From Paenimyroides ummariense (lineage in GTDB: Bacteria; Bacteroidota; Bacteroidia; Flavobacteriales; Flavobacteriaceae): 35,090 nt of DNA. The position numbers and the translations under genes were made by a program. The stretch covers positions 1 to 35,090 of the forward strand of contig NZ_FOVI01000029.1 in assembly GCF_900115115.1 (NCBI RefSeq), in the 5' to 3' direction. Under the pieces are notes generated by a model that was not told the DNA's origin, did no database searches, and was given only the letters and a program-made list of their open reading frames with translations. Shown here piece by piece: positions 24,024-32,230 of this stretch (positions within the stretch are counted from its first letter, which is position 1; each line of letters starts with the position of its first letter).

Positions 24024-24992
24024 TTAATATTTTATTTCCGTTTGGTGTGTTTCTTCTAAAAAATCCTTTACGTCTTCTGTCCATTCGGTTTTGTATTTCA
24101 AAAGATAGTTTTCATGACCTGCCTCCTCATAAATTTGCAATTTTTTTATTCCTTCAAGATTATTATATATACTTTGTATTTCTTCTATACTTACTTTTTC
24201 ATCTTTTGCTCCATGTAGTAAAAGAGTAGGACAGTTTATTTTCTTGGCATACTCGGTCGGATTATGGTTAAATGCCCAGAAACCGTTTTCTATTCCGCCC
24301 CAAAAAACTAATAACCCCGCCATTGGGAAAGTCGGTGCATCCATTGTTTTAAAGCGTGCACAAACAGTTTGGTACATAGAACCAAACGGGCATTCAATTA
24401 TTATTCCTTTTGGCTTAATATCATAATCGCTGATCGCTTTCATCGTTGCAACAGCACCCATTGAAGTACCATAAAGAAAAATGTTGTGTTCTCCTTGCTT
24501 ACGCAGGTAGTTAAAACATGCTTGTACTTGTTCTGCTTCAAAATAACCAATTGTTGTTTGATTACCTTCTGAACCGCCCGACCCCATAAAGTCAACTAAC
24601 AACGTATTATAGCCTAGTTCAAGGAAAACTTCAGCCTTGTCAAGCATTAAAGATTTGTTTCCACCATAACCGTGAAATAATATTATCGAACCTTTTGCAT
24701 TTTCGGTTTTTATACTCCAGCATTCAATTTCTCTATTGCTTTTAATTTTTATTACTTCAAAATCATTATTAGGAATAGTTGTGTTTTCTGGTCTGGGGTT
24801 ATTTACTCCAAAAATTATTGTTTCAATTTTATCAATTGCGGAAAGTTTCGCAGAGCTTTTTGTTTTCTCAATGCCGGTCTCGCTAAAGTGGGTAAACTTG
24901 TAAGCATGAAAGATTGCTACAATATTCATTAAAATAAAAATAGCTGTCAATATCCAAAAAACGCGATTAATTCTTTTTTTATTATATTTCAA
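24024..24992 (-). CDS. alpha/beta hydrolase with N-terminal membrane anchor
   Basis: A 322-residue alpha/beta hydrolase. Residues about 10-30 form a hydrophobic anchor after a lysine-rich start, so the enzyme probably faces the periplasm on the inner membrane. The oxyanion-region motif HGYGGNK is at 107-113 and the nucleophile elbow is GTSMG with S177. The acid is expected in HGAKDEKV and the histidine in EEAGHENY near the C-terminus. It belongs to the FrsA/YqiA-like or serine aminopeptidase S33 family. The substrate is unknown. The catalytic set appears complete. Confidence 0.88.
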   Translation of the reverse strand: MKYNKKRINRVFWILTAIFILMNIVAIFHAYKFTHFSETGIEKTKSSAKLSAIDKIETIIFGVNNPRPENTTIPNNDFEVIKIKSNREIECWSIKTENAKGSIILFHGYGGNKSLMLDKAEVFLELGYNTLLVDFMGSGGSEGNQTTIGYFEAEQVQACFNYLRKQGEHNIFLYGTSMGAVATMKAISDYDIKPKGIIIECPFGSMYQTVCARFKTMDAPTFPMAGLLVFWGGIENGFWAFNHNPTEYAKKINCPTLLLHGAKDEKVSIEEIQSIYNNLEGIKKLQIYEEAGHENYLLKYKTEWTEDVKDFLEETHQTEIKY

Positions 24993-25092
24993 AGTGCCGA
25001 TTGTTTGATTTGTATTTATTTGTGAGCAAGAATACTTTCTGTCATTACAGGTATGCTTTTAGTTTATGAGTAAAACTACTGTTTCTAAACCA

Positions 25093-25434
25093 TCATTTTA
25101 AATAAGGCGTTATTTTTTCATCTAAAAGTTCAATAAGTTCCTTTTGGTAGTACTTGTACAGATCTTTGATATCTAAAACAATAATTTCTTTTTTAAACCT
25201 ACCGTTAATAAAATTTTTAACTTCCTTTTTATGACTGTTTTCCATCACAAAAATTAAATCTGCCTGTTCCAATACAGATGAGGTTATCGGGTTTGTTCCT
25301 AGCTGTTCACAAATTTTTATATTCGTTCCTGCCGACATGAATTCTAAATCAGCATACTTACTGCTAAAATAGTCTTCAGCTGTTTTAGATCGTTGCTTAT
25401 TTGCAGAGCAGATAAATAAAATGGTAAGTGACAT
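25093..25434 (-). CDS. low-molecular-weight tyrosine phosphatase-like protein
   Basis: A 113-residue protein with a CX5R loop near the N-terminus (C9-SANKQ-R15, ICSANKQRSKTAE) and the fold order of LMW protein tyrosine phosphatases. AGT after the second strand and DLIFVMENSHKKEV match the family. It is shorter than the usual ~150 residues and lacks the typical DP general acid; an aspartate in VLDIKDLY may replace it. Its ATG directly follows the stop of the upstream gene (TAAATG), so the two are translationally coupled. Confidence 0.75.
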   Translation of the reverse strand: MSLTILFICSANKQRSKTAEDYFSSKYADLEFMSAGTNIKICEQLGTNPITSSVLEQADLIFVMENSHKKEVKNFINGRFKKEIIVLDIKDLYKYYQKELIELLDEKITPYLK

Positions 25435-26415
25435 TTATTTTAAAAAATTTAAGAATTCTTCTTTGCTCAACGTAAAGCCTTTTGTCTTAACTACCTTACC
25501 TTTTTTGTTCACAATTACAAAAAACGGTTGGTAATTTTTTTCAAACTGTTCTTGCTGTATCTTAATATAAAAAGCACCGTAAGTTTTCATTTCCTTTCCT
25601 GTTTTTGGATTGATTGTTATATAATCTTTAGGGACTTCTTTTTTAGAATCTACAAATAAAGTAACGGTATAAAAAGTCGTTTTAAACAGTTGCTGTATAT
25701 CATCATCATACAAAAAGGCTTCCTCCATCTTTCTGGAATTCACGTCAGCGTACGATGTAAAATAAATTAGTAGTGGTTTACCAGCTGCTTTTGCTTCTTC
25801 AAGCATTTCATGGTAATTTATTATTTCAGCATCGTCAAATATATCAATGGCACCCGTTAAATCATCAGCTTGATGGGTATTATTATCAATCGCGTTCCAT
25901 TGGTTGTTTAAATCATCCATCATTTCCCCATAAGTAGAATATTGGTTGGGTGCTTCTTCAATAAAATTGTAAATTGCATTCAATAGATACTCGCTTTTAA
26001 CCAATTGTAATATTAGTTTACTATCGTTAACCCAATTTTCAAGATCTACTTTTTTGTTGCGCAGCAGTAGAAAGTTGTTATAGAATTTAACGTTTTCACT
26101 GTACTCGGGAGTATTTTTCATCTTAAGTGCGGTGTCAAGCAGTTTCTTGTAGGTTATTGTTTCAGGATCATCATTTAACCATCCAATAACCAGAGCCGAC
26201 AATAGCTGTGGCTGGCCTATATAAGTAACATCCTCTTTTTCCAGTCCGCAATCAGCGAGTTTAGAAAAATTAGTAACAAGTTCCTCCTGCATTTGTTCAA
26301 AATCTTCTCCTTTTAGGTTTATCTTTTGTGCCAGTAGTTCTTCACAATTGGTTTGCGCTATTGATTTAAAGCTTACAGATACTAATAACAGTAAAATGAT
26401 TTTTTTTAACGTCAT
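25435..26415 (-). CDS. secreted thioredoxin-fold protein without a CXXC
   Basis: A 326-residue protein with a signal peptide (MTLKKIILLLLVSVSFKSIA, cleavage before Q). A ~170-residue helical N-terminal domain is followed by a thioredoxin-like domain: KPLLIYFTSYADVNSRKMEEAFL, FYTVTLFVDSKKEV, and QPFFVIVNKKGKVV with the cis-proline-type turn. The usual CXXC is replaced by YADVN, so it cannot do dithiol exchange. It may be a binding or chaperone-like derivative of DsbD-C/DUF255-type proteins. Location is periplasmic or outer surface. Confidence 0.75.
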   Translation of the reverse strand: MTLKKIILLLLVSVSFKSIAQTNCEELLAQKINLKGEDFEQMQEELVTNFSKLADCGLEKEDVTYIGQPQLLSALVIGWLNDDPETITYKKLLDTALKMKNTPEYSENVKFYNNFLLLRNKKVDLENWVNDSKLILQLVKSEYLLNAIYNFIEEAPNQYSTYGEMMDDLNNQWNAIDNNTHQADDLTGAIDIFDDAEIINYHEMLEEAKAAGKPLLIYFTSYADVNSRKMEEAFLYDDDIQQLFKTTFYTVTLFVDSKKEVPKDYITINPKTGKEMKTYGAFYIKIQQEQFEKNYQPFFVIVNKKGKVVKTKGFTLSKEEFLNFLK

Positions 26416-26465
26416 ATTTTTTTTAGTATTTAAGGTTGTGCTGATTGTTTTGTATTCCTTACAGA

Positions 26466-27197
26466 TCAGTTTGCAATATATACGGTAATCAGTTGCCCAT
26501 TTAATTCAATATAACCCGAAAATTCGTTGCTACTAAAACCAATCAGTATTTGGTTACCTTGTTTTGCAGTTTTAGAATCATAGGTCAACAATTGCTGATC
26601 AGAAATCTGTTGCAGTTTTTTAAATGTACCTTCTGCAATTTCCGAAACAAAAGTACCTTCTTTATCGGCTGTAATGTGGTAAAGCCTGTTGTTGTAAATG
26701 AAGCTGTAAAGGCACGATGTCTGGTATTGCTTAATAATTCTTTCTGCACCTAATGTCCCTACATTCTCAAAAAACTTTCGTAGCAAGTCCTCAGCTGTGG
26801 CAGGTTTTAGTTTTTCAGGGTTTCTAATTTTTAGTATTTCTGTAGTTTCCGACAAATGATGTAGCGTATTGGTTACATAATATACATCATTAAACTTGTT
26901 GACAGTAACAGGACAGGTAGCTGCACAGATGTATTTGTTGCCCGATTGCTTGTTTTCAAAAATAATGACACCACCCCATTCACCTCTGCATTTTCTGTAA
27001 ACGGTATAATGCTCGTCTTCATAAAAAGCAGTTTCCTTTGTTTGGCTGTATAGTAGTTCTTTTACTTCCGCTACTTGTTCTTTCGTTGTATAATTGGTAC
27101 GAATATTAAATATACCGTCTTGCGCAAAACAATTAAAAGACATCAACAAAGTAAGGACTAAAAGCATTGGAAAACAGGGGTGTTTTTTTAACGACAT
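26466..27197 (-). CDS. secreted hypothetical protein
   Basis: A 243-residue protein with a clear signal peptide (hydrophobic LLVLTLLMSFNCFA, cleavage before QDG). The mature part has ACAATCPVT-like cysteines (YICAATCPVTV) and repeated strand motifs (YNNRLYHITADKEGTF, LLTYDSKTAKQGNQIL) that suggest a beta-propeller fragment or beta-sandwich. The family is not recognised. It is separated from its neighbours by short gaps on the same strand. Confidence 0.7.
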   Translation of the reverse strand: MSLKKHPCFPMLLVLTLLMSFNCFAQDGIFNIRTNYTTKEQVAEVKELLYSQTKETAFYEDEHYTVYRKCRGEWGGVIIFENKQSGNKYICAATCPVTVNKFNDVYYVTNTLHHLSETTEILKIRNPEKLKPATAEDLLRKFFENVGTLGAERIIKQYQTSCLYSFIYNNRLYHITADKEGTFVSEIAEGTFKKLQQISDQQLLTYDSKTAKQGNQILIGFSSNEFSGYIELNGQLITVYIAN

Positions 27198-27236
27198 TTG
27201 GTTTATGATTTAAAAAAATATACTTACTGTGTTATA

Positions 27237-28076
27237 CTAACGGTAACTTTCTATTCTTTTTACAATTCGCTTTTCAAATTCACGTATTGTTTTTGTACGG
27301 TAGTCTTTATCACTGTATAAAGGAACGGTTTTATACACTGTTAAAAGCTTCAGTTCAGATTTGCGATCATCTCCCGTTATCATGATATCAGCAACCGATG
27401 TTTTAAGCCTTATGGTGTCACCGTTATGTATGTTTCTGTAATCTAACAGTAGGGCAAGTGTATCGGTCGATCCTTGAAAATAAAAAACATTTGAATCTTC
27501 ATTAAAATCTACCTTACCGCTCCCTTTGTTTATTTTGTACACTTCTCGTGTCTGCACCATATTAAGTCTGGAAACAAGCTCTCTTTTAGAAATATCAAAC
27601 GTATATACTTTATCAATTTGCGTAAACGTTCTGTTTTCCCGTGGTGGCATACTGGTTGCTGCAAATGCTAGGCACGAAGCTGCTACTAATGCTTTGTGTA
27701 GAATAGGCTTTATGTTTAGGGCAAAACTGCTTTTAAGGATATAATATGAAAATAGTAATGAAATTAAAGCAATATTGTCTGTAAAATCAATGGTTCTGCT
27801 TATAGGTATTCTAAAACTGTTTGCAAATGTAATCAGCGGTTCGGCTAATTCACTTTTCCATACAATAAAAAGCAAACCTGTCCACACATGAATCTTTAGT
27901 GTATGTTTTGGCATTAGCGAACTTAACAGATAGGGCAAAGCGAAAAGACCTGCAAAGTCCGAAAGTTTTCCCGTCAGTGTATTGTGAAACACCGGCTTTA
28001 AATACCAGTCGTTTAATATAAGGATGAATACGCAGATTATAAATAGCGGGTGCCCCGTTTTGTTCGCAGCTGTCAT
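27237..28076 (-). CDS. membrane protein of unknown function
   Basis: A 279-residue protein with about four predicted membrane helices in the first half (PLFIICVFILIL, FAGLFALPYLLSSLM, VWTGLLFIVW, IALISLLFSYYIL, and a fifth hydrophobic stretch around AALVAASCLAFAATS). A soluble C-terminal half with beta-type sequence follows. HNTLTGKLSDFAGLF near the N-terminus is a conserved-looking phrase. It is not recognised; inner membrane with a periplasmic domain is the likely arrangement. Confidence 0.65.
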   Translation of the reverse strand: MTAANKTGHPLFIICVFILILNDWYLKPVFHNTLTGKLSDFAGLFALPYLLSSLMPKHTLKIHVWTGLLFIVWKSELAEPLITFANSFRIPISRTIDFTDNIALISLLFSYYILKSSFALNIKPILHKALVAASCLAFAATSMPPRENRTFTQIDKVYTFDISKRELVSRLNMVQTREVYKINKGSGKVDFNEDSNVFYFQGSTDTLALLLDYRNIHNGDTIRLKTSVADIMITGDDRKSELKLLTVYKTVPLYSDKDYRTKTIREFEKRIVKRIESYR

Positions 28077-28244
28077 AAGGTTTTCGAAATGCTTGAATAC
28101 ACCTGCAATATAGTATTTATATAAAAATTACGGAAATGTTGAGTCGTTAATTGTAAAAGGTACTTTTTCTTGTCTAAATTTAATTAAAGTCACTTCATCT
28201 TATCAATTTCATGACTTATACGCTATCATTTATCTTTTAATTTT

Positions 28245-28757
28245 TTACTCGGTTTTAAGGTCTAATGGAAAACTGTATGACGTACCAATAAATTTACCGT
28301 CCTTTTTTGCGGGAATTATTTTTGGCATTTTATTCAGAATCCTGATAATTTCTTTTTCCAGTTCACCTGTTGAATCGTTACTTTTCGGAAAAGATATATC
28401 TTCAATAATGCCGTCACTGTTTATTGTAAATTTAATAATGAGGCTGATTTCTCCACTTCCAATCTTTTTGCGGTTAGGGCGTAGCTTTTTGCGGAATTGT
28501 TCGTAAAATGTTTCTACAAAACACTTTTGTCTTTCGTCTTGGGTTTTTAAATATTCACATTTTTTAAAATAAGGCGACACTACGTTATTCTTTGGTTTTA
28601 TCAAACTAAAACCATCTGCGGGCTTAATAAAACTTCCAAAATAACGACCTTGTAAAGTATCATTTGTATATGTGCTTTTCGTCTGTATGGTCTCTTGTGA
28701 GTATAACAAACTTAAAGTGTTGAACAATAATAGTAGTGTCAGGTGTAATTTTTTCAT
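28245..28757 (-). CDS. secreted TonB C-terminal-like protein
   Basis: A 170-residue protein with a signal peptide (MKKLHLTLLLLFNTLSLLYS, cleavage before Q). The C-terminal ~70 residues resemble the TonB C-terminal domain: SLIIKFTINSDGIIEDISF, then an EKEIIRILNKMPKIIPAKKDGK helix-strand and SYSFPLDL. It lacks the usual N-terminal membrane helix and proline-rich linker of TonB, so it is probably a periplasmic protein that borrowed the fold. A TATATTTG box at 28781-28774 lies about 17 bases upstream of the start. Confidence 0.75.
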   Translation of the reverse strand: MKKLHLTLLLLFNTLSLLYSQETIQTKSTYTNDTLQGRYFGSFIKPADGFSLIKPKNNVVSPYFKKCEYLKTQDERQKCFVETFYEQFRKKLRPNRKKIGSGEISLIIKFTINSDGIIEDISFPKSNDSTGELEKEIIRILNKMPKIIPAKKDGKFIGTSYSFPLDLKTE

Positions 28758-28773
28758 GGTTAAAGGTAACTTT

Positions 28774-28781
28774 CAAATATA
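28774..28781 (-). promoter_or_regulatory. -7 box TATATTTG for the TonB-like gene
   Basis: Exact TAnnTTTG match on the minus strand, placing the RNA start near 28767, about 10 bases before the ATG at 28757. No clear -33 TTG. Confidence 0.45.
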
Positions 28782-28850
28782 GTAAAAGAATAAACTGTTT
28801 GGCATTCGTTTAAATAAATGGTAAAGTATGTGTTTTTTCAAGGTTGAATT

Positions 28851-29252
28851 TTACTCTAAAATCTTTTTTATAGATACCTCATCAATTTTTATCGACTCCA
28901 AAATGTAACGGGCAATTTTTTTATTCTTGTTTTTATAGAAATCAAAATCATCCATAAGGTTGGTTGCAAACAGTCTCTCGTTAACAGTCATCCCTTCAAG
29001 GTTAAACGTATTCTTTAAAAGCTTGTCTTTTATAATGTTTTGATATTGAATGTATTCAATGTTGTTTTCTATTCTCTTAACAATTTCGTCATCAGAATCG
29101 TTGTAAATGTCCCTTAAAAGAAATTCTTCATTCTTATCTTGCCTAAATTCGTTTATGCCCATATTAAACAGGATCTGACCAAACCGTTGGTCTGGGTGTT
29201 CTTTCAAATAGTCGGTTATAAGTTTTAAAATCTTTTCGTGTGCTAAATTCAT
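28851..29252 (-). CDS. hypothetical protein, immunity-array member
   Basis: A 133-residue, mostly helical, soluble protein. The N-terminal phrase ITDYLKEHPDQRFGQILFNMGINEF recurs in small Bacteroidetes proteins I have seen without a known function. The rest is acidic and lysine-rich with no catalytic motif. Context suggests an orphan immunity gene; not proven. Confidence 0.65.
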   Translation of the reverse strand: MNLAHEKILKLITDYLKEHPDQRFGQILFNMGINEFRQDKNEEFLLRDIYNDSDDEIVKRIENNIEYIQYQNIIKDKLLKNTFNLEGMTVNERLFATNLMDDFDFYKNKNKKIARYILESIKIDEVSIKKILE

Positions 29253-29326
29253 AATTCCTTAAAAATAAAGTGTATTAGTTAACAGTAAGCAATTGTCTCC
29301 TTCATTATCCATAGTTATTTATATTG

Positions 29327-29719
29327 TTACCATTCAATTGTATCTGTGTATTGTTGATCTCTGTAATCAGGAAAATTCTGGATTTTCATAAGATCTAATG
29401 TGCAGGTGTCTAACTGCCATATTGCAGATCTTGCATACCAGGGATCGGTTAAAATTGCAACCGTATTTTTTGAATTTGTTCGCAACGAATGAATCCATTG
29501 AAATTCATCTGCTTTTATAATGCTAATTCTTTTTCTAGTCCAAAAAGTTAAATGTTCACCTCCAATTAATACCCACTTATTTTCACTGTCAATCAAACCA
29601 CAGCTGGCATTTCCGTAAAACTCTTTTTCGTACAAAACGTTGTTTAATTTATCAGTCAAAAAAACACGTTCATGCTGATAGGTGAGGGTAAGTTCGGAAT
29701 TTTGATAGAGAATGTTCAT
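29327..29719 (-). CDS. hypothetical protein, immunity-array member
   Basis: A 130-residue beta-rich protein: alternating strands (LTLTYQHERVFLTD, KWVLIGGEHLTFWTRKRISII) and the phrase DPWYARSAIWQLD. It has the look of a half propeller or beta-sandwich. No signal peptide. Not recognised; small size and position suggest immunity. Confidence 0.65.
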   Translation of the reverse strand: MNILYQNSELTLTYQHERVFLTDKLNNVLYEKEFYGNASCGLIDSENKWVLIGGEHLTFWTRKRISIIKADEFQWIHSLRTNSKNTVAILTDPWYARSAIWQLDTCTLDLMKIQNFPDYRDQQYTDTIEW

Positions 29720-29764
29720 TACATTAAGGTTTTTAGTCTTTATGGCTTTTTATTTAGTTAAGTT

Positions 29765-30403
29765 TTACAAATGCTTGTTAATATACAATATTTTATCTCT
29801 CAATATTTTATCAGAATGCTTGCGGTTAAAACCATAACTGGAAAGTGCTTCTTTTTCTACGAGATACTTAGGGGTTTTCTTAAATATTTTGAATTGAGCT
29901 TTTTTATAGGAATTCAATTCCTTCAGGCTCATTTCTTTACTTTTTATAAAATTTCCTGCAGTGATTTCTATTAAAATATAATTTTCATACGCCGATTCAT
30001 ATCCCATATGCACGTAGTCAACAATTTCTCCGTAACATATAGTCAGTATACCGCTGTAACAATCTAAATACCTGTCTGCTTCGCTAGGAAATAGATCGCT
30101 AATTATGTCACTGGCAATCATGGAGTCATTTTCTTTATCAAAATTAACTATTTCAATTTTTGATACATAAAGACGGTTATTCTTAATTTCGAAAGTCGCA
30201 ACATATCCGCGCCACAAAGAACTTATTGACAAGGTATTTTTCGGGCGTTTTTCGGGATTAATTTTAAAGTAAGCTTCCAACGGATTGGTAAGTAGCGAAT
30301 ATTCTTTATCATTAAAAATGATCTTATCAGGAGCCTGACTTGTCGCTAAAACTTGAAAAGTAGAAAAAACAAAAAATAGTATGGTTATTAAAAATCTGTA
30401 CAT
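29765..30403 (-). CDS. secreted hypothetical protein
   Basis: Starting at the ATG at 30403, the protein is 212 residues and opens with a good signal peptide (MYRFLITILFFVFSTFQVLA, cleavage before TSQ). An upstream ATG at 30466 would add 21 residues, overlap the preceding gene and bury the signal, so it is rejected. The mature part is a mixed fold with SLWRGYVATFEIKNNRLYVSK and a C-terminal basic region. No family recognised. Confidence 0.65.
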   Translation of the reverse strand: MYRFLITILFFVFSTFQVLATSQAPDKIIFNDKEYSLLTNPLEAYFKINPEKRPKNTLSISSLWRGYVATFEIKNNRLYVSKIEIVNFDKENDSMIASDIISDLFPSEADRYLDCYSGILTICYGEIVDYVHMGYESAYENYILIEITAGNFIKSKEMSLKELNSYKKAQFKIFKKTPKYLVEKEALSSYGFNRKHSDKILRDKILYINKHL

Positions 30404-30458
30404 AGTCTTAAGTATTAATTTGTATAGGAAACTGAACCACTGTTTAATAAAATATAAT

Positions 30459-30938
30459 CTATTCAAAATTAAACTTTTTAGTTAATGCGATTTCTTCTAC
30501 TGAAAGGTCAAAGTTTAGTGTGTTGCTTTTGTGCAGCGGACTATCAATACCTGAAACCATGTTATTCTGAAATTTTTTCAAATGAAGCACGTTGAATTCG
30601 TTCCTAAAAAGGGTCAGTGTTTGGTTGTTTATGTCTAGTATGCCAATTTGTTGCTTCCTATTCCGTGTCCACACCGGTTAAGCAAGGCAGTCTCCCGCTT
30701 CATTCCATATAATTGGTCCGCCGGCATGGTCACATATTTTTATTTTTCTGCTTCCCAAAATCAAATAACATATACCCTTAAGGGGTGCTCCCATGGCAAT
30801 TTCAGAAAGCTCGCTGAAGGTTACACCGTATTTCCCGTTAGGTGCTACCATATTTTTATCTGTATTGGAAAAGTTCCATGGATCCGGGTACGTATTGTTC
30901 ATAGTCGGGTGTCTTTTATAAATTTGTAATTTCGCCAT
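30459..30938 (-). pseudogene. immunity-like gene split by an in-frame stop
   Basis: One reading frame of about 159 codons runs from ATG 30938 to the stop at 30459, interrupted by a single TAA at 30680-30678. The halves (MAKLQIYKRHPTMNN... ending GDCLA, and a part beginning near VWTRNRKQQ) are in the same frame with only two codons between the stop and the second ATG-like start. A CAA-to-TAA change would explain it. The protein is not recognised. The downstream half starts with an internal ATG at 30674, so a short product is possible. Confidence 0.75.
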
Positions 30939-30945
30939 AATTTAT

Positions 30946-31338
30946 TCAATACTCTTCATAAATATAGATTTCGGTCACCTTCTGTTTTGAAATTTCAACT
31001 TTCCAGTTCGCACTGGTGTATGTTGAAGAATCTACTTCAAAACAAAGTCCTTTTAGGTTAGAAAATACTAACTGGTCTTCATCACCCTCAACTATATCTC
31101 CGAAAACTGTTTCAAAATCTCTCACCACACTACCCAATCCAAGTTCATTGTAAACAGTTCCTTTATAATTATTAAGTAAACCTATCTGCGTAAGTTGGTC
31201 TTGCTCAAAAAATAAAATTACTTCATCAGTGTAATATTTGTAGAGTGAAAGATCTTTTACATACTCGTTAATAATTTCAGTAACGGTGAATAAATTAAGA
31301 ACTTCCTTACTCACGTCATTTTTCTGCATGCCTAACAT
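30946..31338 (-). CDS. hypothetical protein with likely missing N-terminus
   Basis: The annotated part is 130 residues from ATG 31338. The frame continues upstream with protein-like sequence (SGKVHKIDLNAPIVAGKSAAGF, about 27 codons and more) but without any ATG, GTG or TTG before the preceding gene. Either the true start was lost, or a rare start is used. The phrase AGFMLGMQKNDVSKEVLN resembles the GxxLGMSxxEV start motif of several small immunity-type proteins. It is adjacent to the split gene at 30459, so both may be decaying. Confidence 0.6.
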   Translation of the reverse strand: MLGMQKNDVSKEVLNLFTVTEIINEYVKDLSLYKYYTDEVILFFEQDQLTQIGLLNNYKGTVYNELGLGSVVRDFETVFGDIVEGDEDQLVFSNLKGLCFEVDSSTYTSANWKVEISKQKVTEIYIYEEY

Positions 31339-31454
31339 AAAACCTGCTGCACTTTTACCTGCAACTATAGGCGCATTCAGATCTATTTTATGTACTTTTC
31401 CACTGATAAATGATAAGGTTTTAAAAAGGTATATTTGTAAGTTATATAAAAAAT

Positions 31455-32186
31455 CTAATCTTGGTATTCTTTTAAAGGCTTGTAATTGCTGTATCTAACA
31501 TATATGTTGTCAGGATCAATTATTTCTTTTGTAATTAGTTTTTGTTTTCCATCAGCATCTGTTTCATATATTGTTCTATGGCTGTCATTATGTACGCTTG
31601 CAAATTGTATCAGACTGTCTTTTTTAATTTTTGCAAAAACGGTCGATGTTCCTCCATGAACTAAAAAGGCATCAATACAGTCCAATTCTTTATTGTAGCG
31701 CATGTTGGGATAGTCTTCTGAATTTAAAATCGAAATCAGTTCCTGTTTGTAGTCATCATAAATAAAAAGCCTCCTAACTTCGTTAGCACCTCGTGCAGCT
31801 TGTGCCGAAATAAACGTAACATCGTTTAAACCGTCATTGTTGTAGTCAGAAATGTCCGGCATCATACTCATTAATGCATTACATTCATACAAATAGGTGT
31901 TTTGAAGATACCAGCGGTGCGGGGCTTTTGTATAGAATTTCACAATTACGTATGTGTCTCCAAAAACACGGTGCTTTATAAGTTCCAGCTTGTTTTTACC
32001 TTTTACGCCTATATTCAAACTGTCCGTAAAAATTTCTATAAGTTCTGTTTTCAAATTTACAGTATCTGCAGCTGCGGCATTATTGTAAGTATTTTCCAAA
32101 AAAGAGTCTTTCTCTAGTACGTTGTTTGATATGCGTGGCGAACATGAAACCATGACTAATAAAAATAATCCAATAATTATTTTCAT
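31455..32186 (-). CDS. lipoprotein with calcium-binding-like repeat
   Basis: A 243-residue lipoprotein: signal MKIIIGLFLLVMVSC with a lipobox cysteine at position 15. The mature part carries ISDYNNDGLNDVTF, a DxNxDGxxD loop typical of VCBS/FG-GAP and EF-type calcium binding, followed by QAARGANEVRRLFIYDD. No complete family match is claimed. It should sit in the outer or inner membrane, anchored by its lipid. Confidence 0.75.
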   Translation of the reverse strand: MKIIIGLFLLVMVSCSPRISNNVLEKDSFLENTYNNAAAADTVNLKTELIEIFTDSLNIGVKGKNKLELIKHRVFGDTYVIVKFYTKAPHRWYLQNTYLYECNALMSMMPDISDYNNDGLNDVTFISAQAARGANEVRRLFIYDDYKQELISILNSEDYPNMRYNKELDCIDAFLVHGGTSTVFAKIKKDSLIQFASVHNDSHRTIYETDADGKQKLITKEIIDPDNIYVRYSNYKPLKEYQD

Positions 32187-32230
32187 AAAGATTTATTTTA
32201 ATATTTGTGGTATTACTTTAAAAATGCTTT

